Shown here: positions 28,001-62,987 of the stretch, piece by piece | Position numbering within the stretch: position 1 is the first letter of the stretch | How the letters are laid out: each line of letters begins with the position of its first letter | Origin: Chaetorhynchus papuensis | Lineage: Eukaryota; Chordata; Aves; Passeriformes; Rhipiduridae | Direction of reading: 5' to 3' | Length of the DNA stretch: 64,000 nucleotides | NCBI GenBank assembly: GCA_013396525.1 | Contig: VWYX01000670.1 | Span: 102,885-166,884, forward strand | Program-made: the position numbers and the translations under genes | Notes under the pieces: model-generated | Told to the model about the DNA's origin: nothing | Databases searched by the model: none | The model's input: only the letters and a program-made list of their open reading frames with translations

Positions 28001-30193
28001 ACCTTTTAAAAATTCTTCTATTTATTGGGACCTATATAGCTTAATATTAAATATGAACATTAAAGAATGGGAAGACAAATACCCATTTGTTTGATTTGTG
28101 GTCTGTTATAAAAAAATAAACAAAGATAAAAATTAAAAATATATCAACAGTTAAATGGAATTTGGATAGAAGCCAACAGTTTGCATTAATTCCCGAGAAA
28201 CATACTAACTCAATTTTCAAGTTCATTGGGTTTGTCCTCCAGAGGGTGTCAGCTGAGCTGCGTGATGGGAAGGACAAATCCTGTTTTTCTTTATCAGGTC
28301 ACAATGTTGTAACGTGCCTCCTGATGTTCCTTGAAAGTTGAATTTCCCCTGATGCAGATAACCTTGTTGGAGTACTCCTGGTGGAAAAGTGAGATGCTGG
28401 GGCATAGCAGTACCTTCAACCTCCTCCCTGGACTGTCGGGGACATCCTGGGCAGTCTCACAGCAATTTCTTTTTTTTTAGCCAATAGTCCATGTTGTGCA
28501 TATTCGGTGCACCTCTGCTGTTTATGCTAGAAAAAGGATATAAGAAATTAAAACATGGTTGTGAAAGGGCCCACATTTGAACTAATGCCTATATTTTTTT
28601 TAGTTCAGATGAGATATGTTTGTTTCACTTAGCTTTTCTCTGATATTTTAATATATTTAGAAGAAAGTTCAAGTCAATACAATTTTGATGTGAAAAATCA
28701 AGGGGATCTGAATTTTCTGATGTTGACAGAAAATATTTTTTGCCATTCCAAAATTGAATTTACTTGTAAATTACCTGGTTGTTTTTGGGGTTTTTTTTGA
28801 ATAATCCAGCAATGCTGATCCTATCCCACCCAGCCAAGACCATCAGCTGCATACGCTGGATGCAGGACAATTTCATAAAAGCCAGCATGTAGGAATAACC
28901 CAGGTTATTGAGATGACATTTTCAGAATTTTTTACCAGGTTTTATTTCCCTCCTTTGTTCCATCTCCTCCTCCCTTAATTGAAAAACAAGAGAGCAAAAA
29001 TGTCATTCATCTGTTGACAATGCAAATATTTGGTTCCAGCCTGTAATGAAAGGGTCACCCAGAGGGAAAGAAAACCTCTAGCTTAGGTATTTGGGCTTTC
29101 TCCTGAGAGGCTGAAGGCCAGGGGTCCTTCTGCCAGTGACTGCTCACAATACTAGATCAAGATCTTTGCTACATAAAGGAGGGGGCTCAAATCTTTCTTC
29201 TCCCAGTGTCCCCTACTTACTGGAATGTCATTGACAATTTGTTTGAGAAAGCCCTTCTTGCCTGAGCAGTAAGAACCCTCCTAAGAGACTCAGCATATTC
29301 AGAAATTCCTGGATTTGGACTGCCTAGTATATTTAGCAAATTTTGGAAATGCCTATCAGCAAGAAAGTCGGGCTGGAGATCATCTCACACAAAAATGCCA
29401 ATGGCAAGCAGGTATGAAGTTGGTGCCAAGCGTCTCAGCATTAGTAATAAGGAACACAGTTCAAAATAAAATTAGGTTTATAAGAATTTAAAAGTGTTAG
29501 TGGTTACAGTTTTTAGACATCTCCAAGGGTATTGATTGTAGAGGATCTGAGGTGCTGGTTTTGAACACAGGCTGTTAAAGGGACAGATAACCACATAAAT
29601 CGAGATAGCCATCTTGGTGACCTTGTGCTTATTCTCATTAAATCACTTTTGCAAATAGCACTTAGTGATTTTAACTCTTGCACTGCTTGTCCCACATAAA
29701 TTCCTTTAAAAATATTTTCTCTTCAGTAATTTTGGAGGTAAAACAGAACTGGTAATATTAAACAGTAATTTAAATAAAATAAATGAAAATAGGTTTTGGA
29801 AGCAGGGACATAAAGTCAGGTGGACCCGAATTAACGGAATGAAAATTAAGGGAAATTAAACATATCATGAAAATACTCACCCAAATGTTGAACTCTATGC
29901 AAATATCAGCATAAAAAGAAGAGAGAATTCATTTGCTTTCCTCCCTCAGCAACTTTAATGAGAACACTTTTGGAAAACATGGATTTAAGACTCTTCAGAT
30001 AGAGAAGATAGAAAATCAAGTCCACGTCTCCCAAATGTGCTGGCTGACAGGACCTAGAATGGCACACCAGGAAAAGAGCAGGTCTTCATTTCCCCGATTT
30101 CATAAACCTTCATCTTGTCCCTGTCTTGTAACCACATATCTGGGCAAGTACAAAGCTTCTCCCTGAATACTCAGCTATCTGACACAAAGACAC

Positions 30194-30260
30194 TTTGGGA
30201 TTGGACTGGAGGATTTCCAGATGTCCCTTCCAACATCATCTATCATGTAGTTCTGTGACA
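30194..30260 (+). mobile_element. CR1 LINE 3'-terminal fragment
   Basis: TTGGACTGGAGGATTTCCAG, then GTCCCTTCCAACATCATC and a decayed ATTCTGTGA-type tail, match the last ~65 bases of CR1 on the plus strand. Confidence 0.7.
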
Positions 30261-32127
30261 GTGCCACACTCAGTAGTGTCTGGGAGTTATAGGTGTCCAC
30301 AGATGCCAAACTGTAGAAGACGCAAGTGGGATTTGAGGCTCCTCGTAGGACAAACTACTGTAGGCAGTCCTGGGCTCAGCCAGCAGGGGAACTCTGTTTC
30401 TGAGATCCTAAATCTCCTTATATTTGTACAGGAGATAAGCTGTTAGGAGCTCCTCACCCAGCTGGGAGGAGCTCTGAAGGCAAGGAACAAGATTCCCGGA
30501 GGTAGATAGGTTTTATGCCTTAGCTAGCTCAGTCCAGGTTTGATGCTTATTGAGTCAAGGTTGTCATTGTCACCCTTATTCTGGACCTTTTAATTTACTT
30601 TGGTTTTCTCTTCAGATCTTAAAAGATTTCAGTTCACCTTACAAGATTTAACTGATTGTGTTATAAAAGCAAACATACACCTGCAAAGAGAGTACAGGGA
30701 GAACAGGTGACACTCATAAAAATTCCTTTCAGATAAGGAAAAGAACCCAAAACAGCAAATCCACGAGTCACTCTGGAGGCTGACTTCAACCTTCAGATTG
30801 AAAGACTGAGGGGAAAAAAGAAAAAGAAGTTGCACATATTAAAACCATTGGGAATTCTTACTACTAAAAAGTTCACTGTTATAATTTTGTAGAGTAACAT
30901 AACATTCTACACACCTCCTACAGAATATTGTGCACTGTTGGTTGAGGACAGCTTACATATATAAAAATACTGCATTAGTGACTTTGACTAACAAGAAAAT
31001 AGGAAAGAAAAATTTGCTGTAAGTAATTTCTGTTCCCTGACAAGAAATTGTCTTTGAAGACATACCTGAAGGATGGATAAACCCATTAATCTGCTGTTAC
31101 TCTCACAAGCATTCTGCTTATACACATCTTTTAGAAATAAAATTTGAAACAGCTACCAGCACGTAAACTCACAATTGATCATAACTTTGGTGTTAAATCT
31201 CTGTGCAATCACCAGTCTTTAATGCCGAAGGTGATAGAACAACTATCACTACCTCCACTAATTGGAAGAAGAAACAAGTTATGCCAGCAGCTATCCAAAA
31301 GACACCAAAAACTTACTAGAATCAACCAAGAACAGAGCAAAAAATACATAAGCTATGTGAATTTTTCAGCTTTTTCTTTTACTTGTTGCCAGAGATTTTT
31401 AGATGTTTTCTCCAGTAGATTTTCAGACATTCAATTTTCTGCAATTTTCAGGTACTTCCATCATGACCTACATAGATGAAATGGTTATTGCCACACTGCC
31501 AGACAGAAATTTAATAATTTCATAGAAAAGTAAGAAAATTTTATTTGAAAAGAGAAAAAAAAAGAGGTATACTTAAATATTTCCATGTTTAAAAAATAGG
31601 GATACGTAGCACTCTTTTCTGCTACATGGGGCCACTCTAAAGTCTGAAAGAATAAGTATAAAACCTTGTACTACACGTTGTTCTAAGGATTTCCCTTCTT
31701 TCAACACAAAAAAGGTTTTATATAATTTGTAAGTAATCCAGAGGGGCAGCAAGAAAAAAGAACTTAAGGAGTTTTAGGCCAATGCATATCATATTTTTCC
31801 GTCTGTTGCTTTGGTTTGGGTTTTTTGTGTGTTTGGTTTGGTTTTAAATTAGAATGGTTTCCTTCTTTTCATACACCAATTCCTTTATGTAAATTTCCAT
31901 ATCCCACTGGGGAAGCTCTGTTTCAATGTCACTCCTAGTGATACAAAAACTTGTATTTTTGTGGCATCTAATATCCAAATTGTTAAAATCCTTCCTCTAC
32001 CTCTCATACGTTGAAATGCAGATACTGCTTCATCTAAATCTGTAGAGTAAATGTAATTGTGTGGATGTGGAATTCTTTGACATTCATTTGTCTAAGCAGT
32101 TGAATAAGGGCAGCGGGTTCTTAGATA

Positions 32128-32455
32128 TGTGGAACGGTTTGAGCTGAAAAGGACCATTAAAGACTATCTAGTTCCAAACCTCCTGCCACGGGCTGGGACA
32201 CTTTGCACTAGACAAGGCTGCTCAAAGCCCCCTTCAACCTGGCCTTGGACATTTTCAGGGATGGGGCACCCACAGCTTCTCTGGGCAACCTGTGCCAGTC
32301 CCTCACCACCCTCATAATAAAAAATGTGTTCCTTATATACAATGTAAATCTACTCTCTCTCACTTTTAAGTCATTGCCTCTTGTCCTGTCTCTACAAGGC
32401 TTCCTTAAAAGGCTTTCTTCATCTGTCTTGTAAGCTCCCTTTATGTACTGAAAGA
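32128..32455 (-). mobile_element. CR1 LINE 3' end, minus strand
   Basis: The plus strand reads as reverse-complement CR1: AAAGACTATCTAGTTCCAAA, CTGCTCAAAGCCCCCTTCAA, GGGATGGGGCACCCACAGCT, TCTGGGCAACCTGTGCCAGT, then the TCATTGCCTCTTGTCCTGTC region. The terminal tail has decayed. Confidence 0.87.
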
Positions 32456-32565
32456 CTGCAAATGTTTCCTCTTTGTTCCTGAGACAATATCTTGGTTAAA
32501 AAAGGTAATGTCATTATTTCCACATGAAAGCATTCACAAATCATCAACCAGGCACAATAAAACCT

Positions 32566-32606
32566 GATGATGATAATAATAATAATGATGATGATGATGA
32601 TGGTGG
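32566..32606. repeat. Compound (GAT)n(AAT)n(GAT)n microsatellite
   Basis: Trinucleotide runs GAT x3, AAT x4 and GAT x6, ending in GGTGGT, immediately downstream of the CR1 copy at 32.1-32.5 kb. Confidence 0.9.
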
Positions 32607-33490
32607 TACATAGCATAGCTCCCATTAGAGTCTGTGAATGTATCTGTAGGTTAATGAAAGGTGATTCATAATATCATGATTACAAGAAGTGAGGCAGTAA
32701 AAAAGGTCTCTGCACAGGTGCCACATCCAGTTCTATCTCATTAATGAGAAATTAGGAAACAGAAAATGAAATTATTTTCTGCTTTACGCCAGAGTAATTT
32801 ACAGCCTGATTCTGCAGAGAAGTTTAGGCTACACTCATCTGTACCACCCAGGACTGAAAAATGACAGATTTCCAGACTAAGTGTGGGACTGTCATGTTTA
32901 GAAATGCCCCAATATGCCTTCCTCTTCAAAGCACAGTGTGATCTATTAAGTACCAAGGTCTTTGAAGACAGATGTTTTAATACATGGCAATGCAGCATAT
33001 GCATTGCATTACTAGGAAATAAATGTAAATGCAAAGATGAAAGTAATGAAATGGAATGTGAATTTTAGGGTCAGAATTGTTTAATTCCATAGATCAAAAA
33101 AAAAAATTTGAAAAAAAACCATAGTCTCCAGAGTTTCTCATCAGGAATTTAATTCCCATGAGAGCTTTCTCTTTGTCTAAAGGTCTAACCCTTATTCAGT
33201 CTGGTTTATTTATGTTATTTCCGATTTGTAAACAGTGCATTTCCAAGTGCCTTGCTTTTAATGAAGTGTAGCAGTAGTATTTGATTGGAATTTAGATAAA
33301 TGAGCAGATAGATCCATGCACATTTTCTGCAAGCTTACATGCAAATATATGAAAAATTAAAAATGTAACTAGATAAAGACCAAGGGCTGGTCTCTGTTGC
33401 CATGTGTTATCGTTCTTCACCGCAGAACAGAATGCATTATGGCACCTACAAAGTTTCTCTGTGGAATTCCCCTGACTGTTGACATAATGT

Positions 33491-33585
33491 GATGTGGTTT
33501 AGTGGCTATGGTGGTATTCAGTCAAAAGTTGGACTTGACAATCTTGGAGGTCTTTTTTAACCTTAATGATTCTACAATTCTATGA
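33491..33585 (+). mobile_element. CR1 LINE 3' end, plus strand
   Basis: GTTGGACTTGACAATCTTGG, then GGTCTTTTTTAACCTTAATG and ATTCTACAATTCTATGA match the CR1 terminus with its octamer tail. Confidence 0.8.
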
Positions 33586-33587
33586 AA

Positions 33588-33640
33588 ATAGTCCAAACAA
33601 GGGCAACAGAACTGGTGAAGGGCAAATTCAACATGCTAAA
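33588..33640 (+). mobile_element. Second, adjacent CR1-like fragment
   Basis: AGTCCAAACAAGGGCAACAG followed by AACTGGTGAAGGGC resembles a CR1 segment normally several hundred bases upstream of the tail. Lying directly after the tail of the preceding copy, it suggests a second insertion. Confidence 0.45.
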
Positions 33641-34399
33641 AGCATGGAATAAAACCCATCTCTTGGAGCACCATCATGGTAACCCAGGCATCACTTCAGG
33701 ATGCCCTTAGCTCGAGTTAGTTCAGACTGCAGTGGGATGTACTGCTAAATCCTGCACAAATGTCCTGTGAGCCTTATCACAGAATCCATCTGTTGATAAG
33801 AGACACAGCAAAGACCTTTCTGGTGTTTTCAAAACATGTAGCAGGTGGAACAGGTGGCGTTGAAGGTGTTCTGGGTGAAGGAAAGGACTGGCTCAGGCTG
33901 GCTGGAGCTGAGGAGATACTCAGCCTCCTTTGGTTGGTGTGTTACACAGAGCAGGAAACAGGCAAGGTGGCTTTTGTAATATCAGTGGTTTGGGAAGTGC
34001 CCTGACCACCGGGAACCTGAATGTCACTCAGCAAATCCAGTATCTCTTTACCAACCAACCCGTATCAACTTAGATCCTCTGTGTCATCACTCTGCCCTCC
34101 CCAGGGCATGCATGAGTTTCTGTCCACCATCCCAGCTATCCCAAAGATCTTGTCCTTGGCCAAGATTTATGCTCAGAAGCGCTGAAAACAGCATGACCAC
34201 TTTTTGGTTGAAGTTAGGCCTTTGACAGTAAGCAATGCAACTGCTCTTATGCAGCTATTTGAATTAATTTTCCTCCAGAGAAGATTCCAGAATCTGTTAC
34301 CAGCAAGAAGTCGTGACTTTTCTTAGAGCACCATACTTCTGCGACTGTGTACATGTGACAAAGTGAACTTTTATCTAGTGTTTGCTTAGCAAATAAGGA

Positions 34400-34423
34400 C
34401 CTAATCCAGAGCCCATTGAAGTC
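34400..34423 (-). repeat. Copy B (inverted) of the interspersed 24-bp motif
   Basis: On the minus strand it reads GACTTCAATGGGCTCTGGAT then TAGG, differing from copy A at three positions. It stands 73 bases before the assembly gap. Confidence 0.55.
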
Positions 34424-34496
34424 AGTGGGAAGGATGCTATTGCCTCTGGATCAGGCACTGAATTGCTCTCACACTGCCAGTAAGTATAATGTATAT

Positions 34497-34963
34497 NNNN
34501 NNNNNNNNNNNNNNNNNNNNNNNNNNNNNNNNNNNNNNNNNNNNNNNNNNNNNNNNNNNNNNNNNNNNNNNNNNNNNNNNNNNNNNNNNNNNNNNNNNNN
34601 NNNNNNNNNNNNNNNNNNNNNNNNNNNNNNNNNNNNNNNNNNNNNNNNNNNNNNNNNNNNNNNNNNNNNNNNNNNNNNNNNNNNNNNNNNNNNNNNNNNN
34701 NNNNNNNNNNNNNNNNNNNNNNNNNNNNNNNNNNNNNNNNNNNNNNNNNNNNNNNNNNNNNNNNNNNNNNNNNNNNNNNNNNNNNNNNNNNNNNNNNNNN
34801 NNNNNNNNNNNNNNNNNNNNNNNNNNNNNNNNNNNNNNNNNNNNNNNNNNNNNNNNNNNNNNNNNNNNNNNNNNNNNNNNNNNNNNNNNNNNNNNNNNNN
34901 NNNNNNNNNNNNNNNNNNNNNNNNNNNNNNNNNNNNNNNNNNNNNNNNNNNNNNNNNNNNNNN
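34497..34963. other. Assembly gap (467 N)
   Basis: A run of undetermined bases within the GPRC6A-RFX6 intergenic region. The open frames that cross it are artefacts of translating N. Confidence 0.99.
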
Positions 34964-37231
34964 CTTTTGCACACCACCCATGAATAGGTCTGTGGTTCCA
35001 CAGGCAGTTCAGCAGATTTTATTGGTGCAAAATTGAGGAAATCTTGCTCCCCTCCATTCTTATATATCCTGTCCCTCCTCTATCCTGCCCATCCTCCTTC
35101 CCTTTCCCCTCAGTCCCAGTGGTGCCATCCCATGTATATTCTGTCTCTGATCACACTTCTGGGCTGATTTAACTATTTGAAATGTCAGAACATCAGAAAG
35201 CTCTTCACTGTTGTCTCTTGGCCTTGTTTTCTGTTATTTCAGTGAATTAAACTGACACAGAAGTGTCTACAAGTGCTGAATGTTAGCAGAGACAGTGTGT
35301 GGCCAGGAATAGGGTGGACAGAGAGACACAGAAGGGGAAAAAAAACTTGTTTTGAGTAGTGGTGAGCTACCTGTGAATGCAGCAGTTCTGTGAGCTGTGC
35401 CCAGCTGGTGGTAGAACCTTCAGGACTCAGCTTTGCATAGAGAGAATAGTCCCTTGACTTTAGTGGTTTGCTTGTGTTAACACCTATTTAGAAGTTGTTT
35501 GCAGATAGGCTAGTTATACAAGAAGAAGTGCTGCTAACAGAGCTGCTTGGAGTATCTGCAGAAACTCTCAAAATCACTTCTTTGAGGGTGAACATATCCT
35601 CTAAGCTCAGCTCTATTCTTGGATCATTCATAGAGGAACATGAGATGTTTGTATAGCTGCCCAGTGTGAAAACTTGGCTGGCCTCCTTAATATTTTTTTC
35701 CTGAATGCTGCCCACCAAAGCACAGTGCAAATACATGAATGGTGAAGTGGCTGTTCAATCTGTAAGCTTGTAGGAGCATGTACTTATATGAATACAAACA
35801 TCTTCTCCCAATTTGACACAGGAAAAAAGGGTATGGACTGAAAAATGGCATTTCAAAATCAAGATAAGTAAGCTGAGATAACTGTTTAACATCAGCTCAA
35901 GAGAGAGGTAAGCACTGAAATTTTTTACTTACACATAGCTACATAAGGTCAGAATGATGCAGTTTACCTCAACTACCTAGAGAGTGTAGAGTGTCCCTGG
36001 GTTTGTAGAGGATAGAGACACATGAATTGTGAAGGGGTTAGTGTAATAGATGGTTCTTTGGGAAGTAAAGTTCTTTGGGAAGAAAAACAGAAGGGCCCAC
36101 TTCTATACAAAACAGAATGGGTTTTCATTTAAAGATCACAGGAACAAGCAGTGAGTAAAATACCCAAATGTAAAGAGACAGAGAGACAGGTCTGGCTTTA
36201 TCAGCTGGAGACAGAGCAGGAAATACATTATTGAACATCACCATCTACTGGATGCCAGCAATTGTTCCTTACAAAGAAAACCAAGCTTCTATGCTGAATT
36301 AACTTGTCAGACAAGCCACTGCTTTCACAGGTCTGGCACTGCTTGTAAAGTTATTGGCAGGGCGAGGTTTGTGGATCTTTTCTATTCCAAGCTGGGGAAA
36401 GATTTTCAGCATTAACGAAAACCCAGAAAGTTCATGGTGATACAATAAAAGCTATGAAATTGCTAAAAAGGCAGAACAAGAACTTACAAAAAGAAGGTGG
36501 GAATAGTCAGGCATGGGGGCAATAGTATCCTTTGGGTAATCAATTTATTTTCTTGTGGTATTTTTGTGGGGATACACACACATGTACCCCATGCAGTTGA
36601 ATGGGTGTCCTCCTGGGTAGCTTGTGCTGACTGCAGTTCCATAGTTTTGAATATTAACTTTTCACTCTGTTGGCTGCAGAGATAAGGTTCAACCATATTT
36701 GCGTGATTTTACAGCATCAGGACTGGCACTGGGTTTCACAGAGCTTGCCGAGGTCAAAAGGCACCAGTGCAGGTTGCACTCCCCTGCTACAGCTGCTGAG
36801 CTGGACTAGCTGGGCAATGAAAGATGCTGCTTCCCTTCCCCACTGAGAGCAGAAGTTCCCAGCCCCACATGTAAGGATGCCACTTTCCTTGCCTGGTGCC
36901 CTCCCTTCACTTTTGCATCTTTCTCCACCTCCTTCTTCTACAAGCACAAGAGAAGCCACAGCACAAAGTGGCGGCAGGGGGTGATACAAGTATCCTCCTC
37001 TGTGGTAGAAGAGAAATCCAATGGAAAAGTGCTAAAATTTGAGGACCCTACTCTTTTTTTCCTTTTGCTTTCTCTAAAGTTTCACTTGGTTGTATTCACA
37101 GAACTGGTGACTCAAGACACCAGAAATAAGCAAATTCTTTAGAGAAATTAGTTAGCAAAAATTGCTGAAGTATAAGAAACTTGAGAAGAGCTCAGAAAAA
37201 AACTGCAAAGGCAAAGAATTTTTCCTTATCA

Positions 37232-37404
37232 CTGAGTGATATTCTCAATCCATCATTACAGTAAATTTATCAAAAGGAATGATTCAATAATTATTAGAAA
37301 CAATAAACCTAAGATGTTCTGAGTGATGTTCTCAAGCCATCATTACAGTTAATTTATCAAAAGAAGTGATTCAATAATGATTGAAAAAAATAAAACTAAG
37401 ATTC
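37232..37404. repeat. 87-bp imperfect tandem duplication
   Basis: Unit 1 (37232-37318) and unit 2 (37319-37404) share CTGAGTGAT.TTCTCAA.CCATCATTACAGT and AATTTATCAAAAG..GTGATTCAATAAT-like text, with scattered differences. The copy is old enough to have diverged, and lies about 3.7 kb upstream of the RFX6 start. Confidence 0.85.
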
Positions 37405-38577
37405 TGGAGGATATTTCAATGCTTTGGCTCTTTAATTAGTAGAGAGATGTTTATCTAAAGAAATTTTTGTGATAAAAAAATCTGTTCCTCGATAAATGTT
37501 TTCAACGGGTGTTGCCACTGACAGCGTCAAATGCAGGAGGTCTTAGCTTAGAGCACTGATTTTTTTTTTTTAACTTTCAAGACCAATATACTCTCAAAAA
37601 GTAAACACCGAGATGTGGAAAGGACCAAAATAAATGGGAAAGCTATCTTGTTTGAATTGGTAGTGGCTAGAACTGTTTCTTGCAATGGGTCACAGAAAAA
37701 CAGAAATGGAATTTCGGTAAGAGCTATATAGATTCATGCTATGTCAAAGCAGAGAGAATGACAAACACTGACAATAATGACAAATAAATTCATTATATCC
37801 TTGTAGAATACTGGTATGTACCATCCTGTACTGTTATTGTACTATCAGCATATTTGGAAAGAAATAGGTGTCAGAGTCTACCAAACAGTCCTGGCATCAA
37901 CACCGTATCAGGGCTTCTGTGTAGTTCATTTGTCTGGGGAGGATATGAGGTGAAACAGTTTCCAACGCTAAAGTAAACATCATGCAGGATTACACAGGAA
38001 CAGATCAATAACAAATTGTATTTCTATTGGGGCACTTATCTTCCAAACATTTTGCAGCTCAAAACAGGGAACCCCTCAGGTAGTTGTTAATGGCAAGTCA
38101 CACTGATATGAATAAAGTTGAAAAACATTTTGTTTTAATGTGCTGTGTTGGCAACAAGAAAAAGGAACACTGCAGCAAGATGGAATGGTGCAATACCTGA
38201 GTGCTGATATAAAAGATATTTCACAGATAAGTTATAGAAACAAATAATTCTGTTGTCCTCCAGAGCACGTGTCTGATCATTTACTCCGGGCTATATAACA
38301 AACTCTGTTGAATTTCTGTGGGATTACATCATTACAAAATTCACCTAAAACCAAGCAAGGCTTCCTAGGCTCTCAGTACAGACCAGGAAGGGAAACATTT
38401 ATGAGAAGATGATCTGTTTCACTGGGTAGTCTGCCTGGTATGAATTACCCCTGGGAGACACCTTTTCTTCTCCTCTGACTCCAAAGGGAGACTGAGGTGA
38501 ACAGATTAGACTAAGAAAAGAAGACTAACTCTGAGACAAATCTAGGCAAGAGGTGTTGCATGCTTCAAGTACAAATT

Positions 38578-38715
38578 ACAGAACCATAGGTTAGTTTGGG
38601 TGGGATGGGACCTTCGAAGCTCATGTATTTCAATCCTCCTGCAATGTCCAGGGACATCTACAACTACATCAGGTTGCTCAGAGCCCCATCCCATCCAGCC
38701 TTACTTTGAATGTTT
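38578..38715 (-). mobile_element. CR1 LINE 3'-end fragment
   Basis: The plus strand reads CAGAACCATAGGTTAGTTTG, GGGATGGGACCTTCGAAG, and AGGTTGCTCAGAGCCCCATC, the reverse complement of the CR1 terminus, in degraded form. Confidence 0.8.
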
Positions 38716-38764
38716 TCATACACATTGCACACACTCATCTCGGCATTTATCTATGTGTGTACAC

Positions 38765-38790
38765 ATATATATATATATATATATATATAT
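38765..38790. repeat. (AT)13 microsatellite
   Basis: A perfect AT dinucleotide run, followed by a short GT-rich tract. Confidence 0.95.
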
Positions 38791-41044
38791 GTATAGGTCT
38801 GTGTGTGTGCACGACTTTTGAATAGGAACATTCTAAAAACCAAATATATGTGGATATATGTTTTAACAGTTCTACTTCATAATTAGATTTTTTTCAGTAA
38901 TGAGCAATATGGTTAGGACCACAATTCTCAAGAGACACACCATAGAATGATAACAAAAATTCCTAGGCACTATAGGTGCTGTAATGTCCAGGGTACTTGT
39001 GGTTCCAGCTAGCCTAATTCTATAGCTCCCCCACCCTCTCTATGTCCCAAAGACTGAAATCATACATTCGGGTTGCTGACTCCAGCAAGAGGCAGCTTAA
39101 ATGGGGGGAAGGATTGCCCACCTACCATAGCTTTTGGTGTCTCTCCTTCGCTTCGGCAGAATTAGAAATGGTTGCTGCACCAGCGTGGAAACTAACCGGT
39201 CCCTGGGCTGGACCCCTTACTCCATTAATCCCTGTGTTGATGATGGATAGAATTCATTAGTGTCACTGAGGATGTTCTGGCATCATACCAAAAGAGAAGC
39301 CTGCCCTTTAAGAACAAATAGCTACATTTAGCTCCATAATACCAAAAAGATTAATGTCCAATGTCACATTGGATTTTGCTCACAAAAGATTCAACACAAC
39401 AACTAGCAGCTGACAGGTTTTATTATACAAATACTGGTCATGGTGGACCAAATTGTGAAGTGCTCAGGCCAGCCAAAAGTCAGAGGGTCAAATGTGACTC
39501 TACCACAACCTCAAAACAAAGCCACTGGACCCAGAAGCTGAACTGTCCCAGTGAGTTTCACTAAGAGCTGACACAGGCAAGTGTGGTCAAAGCCATGTAT
39601 AGCATCACTTAAAGAACTAAGAAAGGAACACGGAAACAGTGAAGAAATGTTTGAATAGAGTAACTGGTAAGGAAAGAAATATATTTTACACAGTGAGGGG
39701 AAGAGATGCAAGCAAAACAACAGAAAGTTCAGGTTAAATGCCATTTTTGACTCTGAGACCCTCTCACAGGTCTGTCTGCCTCATGTCTGAAGTCCATCAT
39801 TTATACTTATGATGAGGTTTTGGGTCTTTTGGCAGATGTAGGCACACCTGGGGTTTTGTTAAATATGGATTTGGTAGATGCTGGCTGGTCTGACAATGCA
39901 TCTATGCAGGAGTGGAAGTGGTCATATTCTTCTGCCTTGTAGTGCTGGTGGGATCAACGACTTGAGCTGCAACAGAAGACTAGAATAGAGTAGAAGGAAA
40001 ACAGCTAGTTGTTCACAAACTTTGTGTTTGTGACAGCCCAGCACTATTTGATGGCTCAGAAAAATGCTTCACATATAACATTTCAGGGCTGCTTGCTACC
40101 ACAAGTCATACTACGATTTCCCAGTCCTTATCTGGAAGAGCAGAACACCTAAAGTTTTGTTTTAAGGAGAATTTATTGAAACAGTGGATGTTGCAGTGAT
40201 CAGACTAAATTTCCATCCTAGCGACAATTTCGTTCTCTGGAAAAAGCGGGGACCATCTTTCTGTGATTCTCTCCTGCCATCTCTCAGTCAGCATGCTGAA
40301 AAGGAGCAAAGCAAAGACACGTCCTCCAGATGAATGTACAAAATGAAGACGTTTCGTTCCATCACCCACAAAATTACACTGGGAATTAAGGGAATACGAA
40401 CAGTGACAGCCAGTGCCCAGAAGGATCCCACGTTTGCGGCTGTCAGGAGGCAGCTGCGAAGCGCAGAGCGCCCGTCAGTCACCCCTCGGCATCCCGCGGA
40501 GGGGAGAACGAGGAGAGCCTCCGCGGCCGCCTTCTGTCCTGAAGGGACGCGGGGACCCCGCGGCCGCCCCTTGCCTTGGCCAGGAGCTGCTCCGTGACAC
40601 CAGCCGCAGCCACCGCCGGCGGGAGTTAATCATTAAAACCCCGGCAGATCCTCTCCTGGCCGACTCCCCTGAACCTCCTCGGCTTTCAGCCGTGCCCTGT
40701 CCTTCTGGCCTGACCGAGCACGGCGGCGGGAGGGGAAGCGCAGGCACGGACGGAGAGGGCTCCCCGCCGCCGCCCGACAGCCGCTCCGGGCCCCCGTGCG
40801 AGGCGGAGCCCCCCGGGCGGGCGGGCCGTCCCTGCCCGCAGGAGAGCCGTGCAGCCGCCCTGGACGGCGCCGTAGGGCACACCTGTCCCCCGCTGCCGCC
40901 CCCGCATCGCCTCTCCTCCCCTTCACGGCGGCGCTTGCCCGACACCATCTCCGGCCGCTGTGGCAGAGCCCCGGCCCGCTCCCTCAGGCCCCCGCCGCCG
41001 CCGCGCCCGCCCCGTCCGCCCTCTCCCGTCCCCTCCCGCCGCCC

Positions 41045-41089
41045 ATGGGCGCCGCCCGCGCCACGCCGGGGCAGAGCCGGCGCCGCTGA
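41045..41089 (+). promoter_or_regulatory. Upstream ORF in the RFX6 5' leader
   Basis: This is a 14-codon ORF ([14 protein letters not shown], then TGA) in a good initiation context (CCCATGG). Its stop ends at 41089, five bases before the RFX6 ATG at 41095 and in a different frame. If it lies in the mRNA it could limit RFX6 translation; expression is inference. Confidence 0.5.
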
Positions 41090-41094
41090 GGAGC

Positions 41095-62987
<21,893 letters not shown>

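Larger units (their letters stand above)
24401..40420. other. Divergent intergenic region between GPRC6A and RFX6
   Basis: This is about 16 kb of AT-rich sequence between two head-to-head genes. I see no exon of a known gene, only CR1 fragments, microsatellites, a tandem duplication and an assembly gap, listed separately. GPRC6A regulatory sequence and distal RFX6 enhancers would be expected here, but no specific site can be supported by eye. Confidence 0.6.

Noticed and set aside
34375..35036. Open frames spanning the N gap
   Set aside because: They are open only because undetermined bases yield no stop codons.
40960..41094. 45-codon N-terminal extension of RFX6
   Set aside because: The frame is open upstream but begins at GTG with no ATG, while the MAK.PE start at 41095 matches the known vertebrate N-terminus and has a good context.
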